From Methanothrix sp. (GTDB lineage Archaea; Halobacteriota; Methanosarcinia; Methanotrichales; Methanotrichaceae): a DNA stretch of 64,000 bases. A program made the translations under genes and the position numbers. Where the stretch lies: assembly GCA_029907715.1 (NCBI GenBank), contig JARYLI010000004.1, positions 1-64,000 of the forward strand, in the 5' to 3' direction. Below the pieces are notes generated by a model that was given only the letters and a program-made list of their open reading frames with translations, searched no databases and was not told the origin of the DNA. Below, one piece after another: positions 57,227-64,000 of this stretch. The stretch's first letter is position 1. The number at the start of each line of letters is the position of its first letter.

Positions 57227-57812
57227 CACCGATTACCTCTAGGACCCGATCTGCCATCGCGCCCATCCTCAGGATCCTCCTGGTGGAGAGGTCCACGAGG
57301 GTGGATGGTACGGCGTATCTGCATCTCCCTCCATCTATAAGCATATCCACGCGGGATAAAATCTCTGGATCTATATCCCCTGGATCTGATGGCGGAGTGG
57401 CGCCGGTGATGTTCGCGCTTGTGGACGTGATCGGCCCGGTCATTTCGATGAGCCTGAGCGCCATCTCATGATCTGGGTATCTGACTCCGACAAGCGGAGA
57501 TCCTGCTGTGAGCATATCTGGGACGATCGATCTCTTCCGCACGAGAAATGTCACGGGCCCGGGCAGGAGTTTTCTCATCATATCCAGGTCCTCAGGCCGG
57601 ACATGCGCCACATCACAGAGCATCTCGAAGCTTGATACAGCTATGGATATCGGTTTATCGAGGGGGCGCCTCTTGATCGCGTAGACCCTTACGATGCTGC
57701 TCTCATCAAGAGCGTTCGCACCTATGCCATAGACGGTCTCTGTGGGGTACACCACAATGCCGCCTGAGAGTATGCATCTTGCAGCCTCGTCTGTGCCACC
57801 AACAACAGCCAT
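57198..57812 (-). CDS. threonylcarbamoyl-AMP synthase (Sua5/YrdC)
   Basis: 204 residues from ATG 57812 (TTG 57818 also in frame). GGIVVYPTETVYGIGANALD, KRRPLDKPISI and GPITSTSANITGATPPS are the defining motifs. It makes threonylcarbamoyl-AMP for the t6A modification of tRNA position 37. Its C-terminus overlaps the nucleotidyltransferase gene; MBF1 lies seven bases upstream. Confidence 0.9.
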   Translation of the reverse strand: MAVVGGTDEAARCILSGGIVVYPTETVYGIGANALDESSIVRVYAIKRRPLDKPISIAVSSFEMLCDVAHVRPEDLDMMRKLLPGPVTFLVRKRSIVPDMLTAGSPLVGVRYPDHEMALRLIEMTGPITSTSANITGATPPSDPGDIDPEILSRVDMLIDGGRCRYAVPSTLVDLSTRRILRMGAMADRVLEVIGDESQNQGLS

Positions 57813-57819
57813 CTGCAAA

Positions 57820-58308
57820 TCATCTCTTCCTGATGTTTGCGATATCCCCGAGCGTCAGAACCTTCGATCCTCCCCGCGATTTGAGCTTCTCCTCGGTCGT
57901 CTCCTCGGTGAGCTTTATCTTGAGCTCCTTCTCCAGCTTCTTCCTCACATCGTCCTCCGGGACGAGCTCCTCGCGCTCGATCTTTCTGAGAAGAGATGCC
58001 TTCTCCTTTATCCTGAGAGCCAGATCCTCGAGAGAGAGATTCATGCTCTCCCTGGCATTTTTTATAATATTCCCGTAATCCGGCACTACCTCCACTAGAT
58101 CCCTGAAGTGGTCGCGTGGCTTTGGCTTCTGCACGCGAAAGCTCCTCTCAACAGGCACGATCTTTCTCGGAACAGGAGACCATTTGTCCTCAGGCTTGCC
58201 GAAGCGAGCGCAGCTCTTGCAGACCTCAAGAACCGAGCCGTCGATCACTATCCTCTCGGGAGAGCCAGAGATGTCTGCGCCGCAGATCTCACATTGCCTA
58301 TCGCTCAT
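57820..58308 (-). CDS. archaeal MBF1-type transcription factor
   Basis: 162 residues from ATG 58308; a TATAAAA box at 58328-58335 on this strand would place the start of the mRNA at this codon (ATG 58317 is alternative). A zinc ribbon ([20 protein letters not shown], then CKSC) is joined to an XRE helix-turn-helix ([20 protein letters not shown]), the order of archaeal multiprotein bridging factor 1. It stands divergent from PAN. Confidence 0.85.
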   Translation of the reverse strand: MSDRQCEICGADISGSPERIVIDGSVLEVCKSCARFGKPEDKWSPVPRKIVPVERSFRVQKPKPRDHFRDLVEVVPDYGNIIKNARESMNLSLEDLALRIKEKASLLRKIEREELVPEDDVRKKLEKELKIKLTEETTEEKLKSRGGSKVLTLGDIANIRKR

Positions 58309-58327
58309 CTCTCTCATCTCGGAAATC

Positions 58328-58335
58328 TTTTATAG
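58328..58335 (-). promoter_or_regulatory. TATA box of MBF1
   Basis: CTATAAAA on the minus strand, about 24 bases before ATG 58308. On the plus strand GTTTAATAAG (58344-58353) may serve PAN, giving a 50-bp divergent promoter. Confidence 0.5.
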
Positions 58336-58366
58336 CCCTCGGAGTTTAATAAGCTTTGGAGATGGG

Positions 58367-59581
58367 ATGAACGAGCCTCAAAGTGGACCCGACTTCTCGA
58401 AGTACATCCTGGACAGGATGAAGCAGCTTGAGGAGCGCAACCTCGCCCTGAGGGAGCAGAAGGACCGCGCGGAGGGCGAGAAGCGGCTGATAGAGAACCA
58501 GAAGCTCAAGTACGAGCGCGAGGCCCGGAAGCTCCGCAGCGAGCTGGAGCGTCTGCGTGTCGGGCCCATGATCGTCGGTACGGTTGTGGAGGTTCTCGAC
58601 GAGAGCAGGGTGATCGTGAAGTCGAGCACAGGCCCAAGACTTGTCGTGAGCGTCTCGCAGTTCATCGAGGAGGAGCTGAGGCCGGGTGTGCAGGTCGGTC
58701 TGAACCAGCAGACGTTCGCGGTGATGTGCGTGCTTCCATCACCGCGCGATCCCATGGTCTTTGGAATGGAGGTCGAGGAGGTGCCGGACGTGACGTTCGC
58801 CAGCATCGGTGGCCTCGACAGCCAGATCGCCGAGCTCAGGGAGATCGTGGAGCTCCCGCTGAAGAGACCTGATCTCTTCCAGGCGGTCGGGATCGAGCCG
58901 CCAAAGGGCGTTCTTCTCTACGGGCCTCCGGGCACCGGCAAGACACTTCTCGCCAAGGCGGTGGCCAACAGCACAGAGGCGACGTTCCTGCGGGTGGTCG
59001 GGAGCGAGTTCGTCCAGAAGTACATAGGAGAGGGCGCCAGGCTTGTCCGGGAGCTCTTCGATCTGGCAAAGAGCAGGGCCCCTGCCATCATATTCATAGA
59101 TGAGCTCGATGCGATAGGCTCCAGGCGCATTGACGGTGCGACGAGCGGGGATCGTGAGGTCCAGAGGACACTGATGCAGCTGCTCGCTGAGATGGACGGA
59201 TTCGATCCGCGCGGGGAGGTCAAGATAATAGGCGCCACAAACAGACCCGATATGCTCGATCCAGCACTTCTCCGCCCGGGAAGGTTCGACAGGGCGATCT
59301 ACGTCCCGCTGCCCAACCGTGATGGGAGGTATGCGATCCTCCTCATCCACACAAAGGGGATGAACCTCAGCCCTGATGTGGATCTGAGAAGCATAGCGGA
59401 TCTAACAGAGAACGCGAGCGGTGCGGACCTGAAGGCGATAGTCACCGAGGCAGGAATGTCTGCAATCCGCGAGGAGCGGACGCAGGTGCTCCAGAGGGAC
59501 TTCGAGCGTGCGATCGCCAGGGTGCTTCAGGCAGAGACGCATGGCGCGTGCGAGGAGCCAGATCTCCCGAACTATGCGTGA
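58367..59581 (+). CDS. pan: proteasome-activating nucleotidase
   Basis: 404 residues from ATG 58367 (GGAGATGG upstream; the frame extends back over MBF1 but that is not used). Coiled coil at 15-65, an OB-like domain, Walker A GPPGTGKT (186-193), Walker [12 protein letters not shown] (241-251) and the second region of homology ([20 protein letters not shown]). It unfolds proteins and feeds them to the 20S proteasome. The last residues are LPNYA; the usual hydrophobic-Tyr-X end has Asn in the first place. Confidence 0.95.
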   Translation: MNEPQSGPDFSKYILDRMKQLEERNLALREQKDRAEGEKRLIENQKLKYEREARKLRSELERLRVGPMIVGTVVEVLDESRVIVKSSTGPRLVVSVSQFIEEELRPGVQVGLNQQTFAVMCVLPSPRDPMVFGMEVEEVPDVTFASIGGLDSQIAELREIVELPLKRPDLFQAVGIEPPKGVLLYGPPGTGKTLLAKAVANSTEATFLRVVGSEFVQKYIGEGARLVRELFDLAKSRAPAIIFIDELDAIGSRRIDGATSGDREVQRTLMQLLAEMDGFDPRGEVKIIGATNRPDMLDPALLRPGRFDRAIYVPLPNRDGRYAILLIHTKGMNLSPDVDLRSIADLTENASGADLKAIVTEAGMSAIREERTQVLQRDFERAIARVLQAETHGACEEPDLPNYA

Positions 59582-59738
59582 GTCCTCCTCGAGGAGAGCG
59601 CTGCTCTGTCAGTTGGCACCTGCAGCGCTCTGTGCATCCCTCTCCCAGGGCAATGCTCTCAGCGATAGATGCGGGCTTATCATGGGCGATACAGTTCCTG
59701 AGTGGACGTAATGGAGGTGATCCCGCATGAGTCTGATT

Positions 59739-61100
59739 TTAGACTATCGGCGTCAGGCAGATCCTGCTCCCGCCTTCCATGCTCATGTTGTAGAGCTCGG
59801 TGCGCGGGATCACGCCGTATATGCAGAGCCCTCCATTGAGCTCGTTGACGACGAAGTACGTGTCTGCGACGTGAATCGCCATGTTGATGCTCTCCTGGCC
59901 GGTCTTTACGACCAGCAGATTGATGTCGTTCGTCTCCTTCCACTGGTTGATCAGCCGGTTCGCTATGTTCAGAAGCTGCCTGTACCCGAAGGCGAACTCC
60001 ATCGCGTCCATGCCGATTATGTTGAGAATGGGCCGGCCGCTGCGCTCACGCAGCTCATCCCATATGCCGAGCAGCTCTTTTCCCCATGAGACTATATCTT
60101 TCCCATGAGGCTGGACAACACGGACATTCGTCGGCACGAAGATCTCCCTGGGGCTTAGCTGGTATCCTATCGACGGGATTATGCACACAGCTCTCCCGTT
60201 CTTCAGAGCGTTTGAAGCAAGGGCTGTGAGTATGTGGTAGTACCGCTTTCCAACCCCGTGGTTGATCTCCAGGACATTGCAGGATCCATACCTGAGACCG
60301 CCGGTTATCTCATCGAGCTGTGGAATGCCTGTCGATGCGCAATCATCTGTCGGATCCGGGATTCTCATGTGATCTCCGCCGATACTGGCATCTACCTCCT
60401 CAACACAGGGAGTGAAGCACTGAAATCTGCCACCATGAAGCGTTGCTGTGAATGCGCGCTGGAGTATCTCAACGCCGCGGAGCTTCTCAAGCCTGATCTC
60501 GCGGGCGTATCTAGTCCGCATGCTGTCCCGCACAGCGGAAGAGGGAGTTCCGGCGATCCTGAAGTGCTCCATGTAAACAACGCCGTCGACTATGTAGTCG
60601 AGCGGCATCAGATCAGCGGACTCGCTGACGAATATCATGTGGATCCCCATGTCCCTTGCGAACTCGCATATATTCTGCTCGAAGCTCTGCTGCTCCTTTA
60701 TTATCGGAGAGACGTAGTTCATCAGCGCGTCCCAGCTGTCAAAGACTATGATCGGGCTCTCCATCTCCTCCACATCCTCGAAGAGGACGCGGAAGAAATC
60801 CAGGACTGTATCGTATGTCGGTATCCCTCCGGCGATGTCTCTCAGAGTCTGAAGAAGCTTTGATTGCGTCGCGTTAACGACATTTCTCGGCGGCACGATC
60901 TCCTTTATCCAGGGAAACGTCCTGTAAAGCCTGTCAGGATCGACACGCGTGGAGATGTACATCCCATTTCTCTTCTCGCACATCTCATTCAGTATCTCAA
61001 ATGCGAGCGTGGTCTTGCCGGTTCCGGGCAGGCCTTTTATCAGGAGGGTCTGACCCTCGCCGATATCGAAAAACCTGTGTATCTCAGCAGGTATGCGCAT
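59739..61100 (-). CDS. RecA-superfamily ATPase, GvpD/KaiC-like
   Basis: 453 residues. LLIKGLPGTGKTTLAFEIL (Walker A, about 19-37) and SPIIVFDSWDALMNYVSP (Walker B) lie in the first half. A second, degenerate domain follows with INHGVGKRYYHILTALASNA (lacking the Thr/Ser after the Lys). The layout is like GvpD-type regulators of gas-vesicle genes and KaiC-like ATPases. No gas-vesicle structural gene is nearby, so the regulatory target is open. The start ATG follows GGAGGGAAC. Confidence 0.7.
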   Translation of the reverse strand: MRIPAEIHRFFDIGEGQTLLIKGLPGTGKTTLAFEILNEMCEKRNGMYISTRVDPDRLYRTFPWIKEIVPPRNVVNATQSKLLQTLRDIAGGIPTYDTVLDFFRVLFEDVEEMESPIIVFDSWDALMNYVSPIIKEQQSFEQNICEFARDMGIHMIFVSESADLMPLDYIVDGVVYMEHFRIAGTPSSAVRDSMRTRYAREIRLEKLRGVEILQRAFTATLHGGRFQCFTPCVEEVDASIGGDHMRIPDPTDDCASTGIPQLDEITGGLRYGSCNVLEINHGVGKRYYHILTALASNALKNGRAVCIIPSIGYQLSPREIFVPTNVRVVQPHGKDIVSWGKELLGIWDELRERSGRPILNIIGMDAMEFAFGYRQLLNIANRLINQWKETNDINLLVVKTGQESINMAIHVADTYFVVNELNGGLCIYGVIPRTELYNMSMEGGSRICLTPIV

Positions 61101-61124
61101 GGGTTCCCTCCAACCACCCTCTTG

Positions 61125-61159
61125 TAGTAATCATTCTACTTATAGTATTACTATTTATA
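61125..61159 (-). promoter_or_regulatory. promoter and probable operator of the GvpD-like gene
   Basis: On the minus strand TATAAATA (61159-61152) is partly overlapped by the inverted repeat TAGTAAT (61125-61131) and ATTACTA (61147-61153) with a 15-base spacer. The repeat lies between the TATA box and the expected start of mRNA near 61131, a place where a repressor would block polymerase. Confidence 0.5.
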
Positions 61160-61178
61160 CGACTGCCTGCGCATCATC

Positions 61179-61529
61179 TCAGCACCTGCCCTCTATAGAC
61201 TGTATCTGTTTGAGAAGCGCAGAAAGCTGATCAGCCCTGACCCTGAATGAGATGGAGACCATCCCGCTATCGTCCGGTGGTTTGATCGAGACAGATTCCA
61301 CCTCACATGGCTCTATATCGCGCTTGCATATCTCTTTTTTGGGGGTCACAGCGCGCCAGAGTTTCGAGGGGCCGACCTCCACGTACTCACACTTTCCCTC
61401 AGATCTGAGAACGGAGAGGTATTTTATGACTGTCGTCTTGCTCACCCCAGCCTGCCTGGCCACCTCTACCGTTGTCAGACCATCCTTGGAGTCCTGAATC
61501 GCCCTGAGTATCTTCTCTTTATAGGACAT
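61179..61529 (-). CDS. winged-helix transcription regulator
   Basis: 116 residues from ATG 61529 (GGTGG six bases upstream; ATG 61541 and 61556 in frame). MSYKEKILRAIQDSKDGLTT and VEVARQAGVSKTTVIKYLSV form the helix-turn-helix, followed by a wing (CEYVEVGPSKLWRA) and a C-terminal half with FRVRADQLSALLKQIQSIEG, maybe for dimerisation. It lies just upstream of the GvpD-like gene's promoter and is its likely regulator. Confidence 0.7.
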   Translation of the reverse strand: MSYKEKILRAIQDSKDGLTTVEVARQAGVSKTTVIKYLSVLRSEGKCEYVEVGPSKLWRAVTPKKEICKRDIEPCEVESVSIKPPDDSGMVSISFRVRADQLSALLKQIQSIEGRC

Positions 61530-62002
61530 CGCATCCACCATGATCGCGGCGAGCATCCAGTCATCTCGCTCCAGTCAAACTCATAAATTTTCCTGCATGT
61601 AGTACGTACAGTAGATTACATGGATGGACAACTAGATAAAATTATTTAGTGAATGACTGGCATGCCATGCAGTCAACTCAACTTGTGCGCTCCTGGATTG
61701 TGAGCCTGGATCACCGGAGCACAGCAGCCATCTGGTCCACAGAGAGGCTTGTCCATTCAGATACAGAAAAGTATCTCCGTAGACCACATGCATGAGATCT
61801 CCCATCTCGATACACGTTTACATCAAAGATCTCAAATAAAAAGTCGGGTGGTTCATCAGCTGATTCAGCGATGACGGCAGATGCTGGGGTATGGGTCATG
61901 CTGCTCACGAGAAACCGGTCTCGACGCGGACTCAGATGATTCGCGAACATGAGTCAGCTCGAGCTTTAGAGCCATCATGCAGAGAGGCCCTGCATGCCAT
62001 TT
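61530..62002. other. intergenic region, possible decayed gene
   Basis: 473 bp with no convincing gene. A 79-codon minus-strand frame (61711-61950) reads partly protein-like (PPDFLFEIFDVNVYRDGRSH) but lacks a ribosome site or promoter. TATA-like TTATTTAG and a run of A/T near 61640-61650 are present. No RNA gene is recognised. Confidence 0.3.
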
Positions 62003-63289
62003 TCAGAGCTTCTCCCATTTCTTCAGCTTTGCGACCTCGGACAGCGTCCTCCCTCTTCTTATCTCCTCGAAGAGTCTGCTCTCGTTCTTCTCGACCTCTT
62101 TAGCTCTTCTCGCGATCTCGTAGGCCCTCTCCTTCGGTATCACCACGACACCGCAGTCATCCCCCACGATGTAATCCCCCGGACGCACAACCTGCCCTCC
62201 GCAGACGATCTCCACATTTATCTCCCCCATTCCCTTCGGCTCTCCCGCAGTGGGGGCTATGGCGCTTGCGAACACAGGATAATTGAGCCTGCGGATCTCG
62301 TCCACATCTCTGACAGCTCCATCGATCACGACCCCCTCAACACCCTTCTGCATGCAGCTCAGCGTCGCCAGCCCTCCCCACGGCGCGATGTGGCGGCTGC
62401 CGTTGTAGATTACAATGACCTTCCCCGGCCCGGCCTCATCTATTGCCTCCACAGTTTTCGCCCAGTCGCCCTCGAAGGTCTGAACTGTCACCGCAGTGCC
62501 CACGATCTTAGTTCCTGGAATTATCGGGAGTATGTCGCGCATCGCGCCCTTGCGGTGCATCGCATCAGTTATGTTCGGCGTGGAGACCTCTCTGAATATG
62601 GAGATCATCTCCTCCTCCAGGCTCCTCCGGGAAGTGCCAGCGCCCTCGACATGGTCTATCGCCTCTCTGATCCTCCGGGCAGAGCCTGTGACATCCGCAG
62701 ATCTTGTTATGTTGCCTCCGACTATCACTATCGATGCACCGTAGAAGATCGCATCTCTTCCAGAGGACGCATCTATGCCTCCGGCTGCAGCCACCGGAAT
62801 GCTGACTACCTGGACGACCTCCCTGAGGAGATCTATGGTGCTCTTTCCGATCATCTGCTGATCTATGCCGACATGCACGCAGATGTAGTCCACCCCGAGA
62901 TCCTGAAGCTCCTTCGCACGCTTCACCGGATCCGGTGTGGAGAGGAGATCGACCATTATCTCAACTCCGTACTTCCTCGCGGCACGGAGCGCGTCCTGTA
63001 TGGTCGAATCATCGGATATCGCAAGCAGCGCCACGATATCTGCGCCGGCCTTCGCCGCCATCTCGACCTCCATGGCGCCGGTGTCTATTGTCTTCATGTC
63101 AGCAACAATCCTGACGCCGGGGAGAGAGCGCCGGAGCTCGCGAACAGCATCCATTCCCTCGCTCTTGATCAGCGGCGTGCCCGCCTCGATCCAGTCCGCT
63201 CCGCCCGCTATCGCCTCCCTGGCAATCTCAACCGCCCGATCGATCTCGAGAAGATCCAGAGCAACCTGCAGAATCGGCCTGATATCCAT
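62003..63289 (-). CDS. hexulose-6-phosphate synthase / RraA-like fusion
   Basis: 428 residues from ATG 63289 (GGGTGGTG upstream; the frame extends back over the promoter and is not used). Residues 1-~210 are [43 protein letters not shown] and [20 protein letters not shown]. Residues ~225-428 are RraA/demethylmenaquinone-methyltransferase-like: [38 protein letters not shown] and [19 protein letters not shown]. In methanogens HPS runs in reverse to make ribulose-5-phosphate. The RraA part probably acts on a related keto-acid or sugar. Confidence 0.9.
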   Translation of the reverse strand: MDIRPILQVALDLLEIDRAVEIAREAIAGGADWIEAGTPLIKSEGMDAVRELRRSLPGVRIVADMKTIDTGAMEVEMAAKAGADIVALLAISDDSTIQDALRAARKYGVEIMVDLLSTPDPVKRAKELQDLGVDYICVHVGIDQQMIGKSTIDLLREVVQVVSIPVAAAGGIDASSGRDAIFYGASIVIVGGNITRSADVTGSARRIREAIDHVEGAGTSRRSLEEEMISIFREVSTPNITDAMHRKGAMRDILPIIPGTKIVGTAVTVQTFEGDWAKTVEAIDEAGPGKVIVIYNGSRHIAPWGGLATLSCMQKGVEGVVIDGAVRDVDEIRRLNYPVFASAIAPTAGEPKGMGEINVEIVCGGQVVRPGDYIVGDDCGVVVIPKERAYEIARRAKEVEKNESRLFEEIRRGRTLSEVAKLKKWEKL

Positions 63290-63318
63290 CACCACCCTGA
63301 TACCATTCTGGGAAGAGG

Positions 63319-63327
63319 GATATAAAG
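63319..63327. promoter_or_regulatory. shared bidirectional TATA box (dapF and HPS-RraA)
   Basis: GATATAAAG reads as a TATA box on the plus strand (expected start near 63348, the dapF ATG) and as TTTATATC on the minus strand (start near 63298, before ATG 63289). Confidence 0.5.
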
Positions 63328-63347
63328 GGAGGTCCCATGGAGAAGAC

Positions 63348-64000
63348 ATGAATCAGCTGGAGTTCGTGAAGCTTCATGGGAATGGGAATGATTTCATACT
63401 CATAGATGAGCTGAACAGGGAGAGGATACCGGAAGATGCGAAAAGCGAGGCTTCCAGGATTCTGTGCCATCGCAACTTCGGCATCGGCGGCGATGGTGTT
63501 CTCTTTCTGGTGCCCTCAGAAAAAGCGGATATCGGCATGCGTCTCCTCCAGCCGGATGGCTCTGAGGCTGAGATGTGTGGAAATGGTATACGCTGCCTAG
63601 CAAAGCACGCATGGGAGAGCGGTTATGTGGGGGAGAGCTTCTCTGTTGAGACGCTGGCTGGCGTGATACCAATCCATGTCAGAATGGATGGCAACAGATT
63701 CTGGGCGAGGGTTGAGATGGGCATCCCCAGATTCGAGCGCTCTGAGATTCCCGCTGAGGGCGAGGGGCTGTTTCTGAAGGTGCCGATCCACGGCTTCGAG
63801 GTATCTGCGGTGAACACAGGCGTCCCGCACGCTGTGATATTCGTCGATGATCTCGATCTTCCTGTGGAGCGGATGGCCCCAAAGATCAGACACAGCTCAT
63901 GCTTCCCGGAGGGGGCGAATGTGAACTTTGTCAGGCACGGGGATCATCTGGAGGTCAGAACGTTCGAGCGCGGGGTCGAGGCCGAGACGTTATCATGCGG
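63348..64000 (+). CDS. dapF: diaminopimelate epimerase, 3' end outside window
   Basis: 217 residues are visible; the frame runs off the end. [13 protein letters not shown], then [13 protein letters not shown] (first catalytic Cys) and, at the last visible residues, ETLSCG (second catalytic Cys) are DapF landmarks, as is [14 protein letters not shown]. It converts LL- to meso-diaminopimelate in lysine synthesis. The mRNA should be leaderless from the shared TATA box. Confidence 0.95.
   Translation, partial: MNQLEFVKLHGNGNDFILIDELNRERIPEDAKSEASRILCHRNFGIGGDGVLFLVPSEKADIGMRLLQPDGSEAEMCGNGIRCLAKHAWESGYVGESFSVETLAGVIPIHVRMDGNRFWARVEMGIPRFERSEIPAEGEGLFLKVPIHGFEVSAVNTGVPHAVIFVDDLDLPVERMAPKIRHSSCFPEGANVNFVRHGDHLEVRTFERGVEAETLSC

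Noticed and set aside
58184-58366. N-terminal extension of PAN
   Set aside because: Runs antisense to MBF1; PAN starts at ATG 58367 with a coiled coil.
61994-63325. A 443-codon open frame on the plus strand
   Set aside because: It is exactly antisense to the well-identified HPS-RraA gene; its product is low-complexity His/Leu/Arg-rich, as expected from GC-biased codon shadows.

Overview
The window reads as archaeal chromosome. It has TATA-box promoters with leaderless or near-leaderless starts, GTG and TTG starts, a proteasome-activating nucleotidase, an archaeal MBF1, AMP phosphorylase and a hexulose-phosphate synthase/RraA fusion. With the acetate-permease-type symporter and its small accessory protein, this fits a methanogenic euryarchaeon, most likely Methanothrix (Methanosaeta). 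The genus is an inference. About the left two thirds (roughly 1.9-44.2 kb) is an integrated head-tail virus (Caudoviricetes), and the right third is ordinary host chromosome.

Left edge (1-1.9 kb): a minus-strand operon of a small antitoxin-like protein and three secreted proteins. It may be viral cargo or host; the left end of the provirus is not visible. Early region (1.9-8.1 kb): about twenty small, tightly overlapping plus-strand genes. They include a SWIM-type zinc protein, a Bet/RecT annealase, many winged-helix proteins (three of them tandem relatives), a DEDDy exonuclease and an ASCH protein. A 267-bp gap within this region holds a long inverted repeat and a perfect 24-bp palindrome. 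Cargo (8.1-9.6 kb): an AT-rich HExxH protein and several tiny zinc-ribbon proteins.

Late region (9.6-42.7 kb), in virion-assembly order: terminase small subunit, a large subunit split into ATPase and nuclease genes, DUF935-type portal, minor head protein, XkdF-type protease, scaffold, decoration and major capsid proteins, connectors, holin-like membrane proteins, a tail fibre with a 267-bp perfect internal repeat, and a set of fibre/baseplate proteins. Then come tail sheath and tube (so the tail is contractile, a myovirus), tail-assembly chaperones joined by a TTTTTTC -1 frameshift site, tape measure, baseplate hub, spike, gp25-type wedge and baseplate J. Six dispersed hairpin repeats resembling the right end of IS200/IS605 (TnpB) elements sit between these late genes; at least two supply the ribosome-binding site of the next gene. 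On the opposite strand a coiled-coil/RHH protein and a tyrosine integrase (42.7-44.1 kb) mark the right end. No lysin is recognisable.

Host region (44.2-64 kb): gatC-gatA-gatB, a symporter pair, a radical SAM/SPASM enzyme, a secreted protein, a PAC2-family chaperone, DUF89 and histone-deacetylase-family hydrolases, AMP phosphorylase, a nucleotidyltransferase, Sua5/YrdC and MBF1. MBF1 is divergent from PAN. Then follow a GvpD-like ATPase with its probable regulator, HPS-RraA, and a dapF cut by the window end. A ~110-bp chromosomal repeat family (four copies) lies only in this host part, one copy next to the provirus edge.
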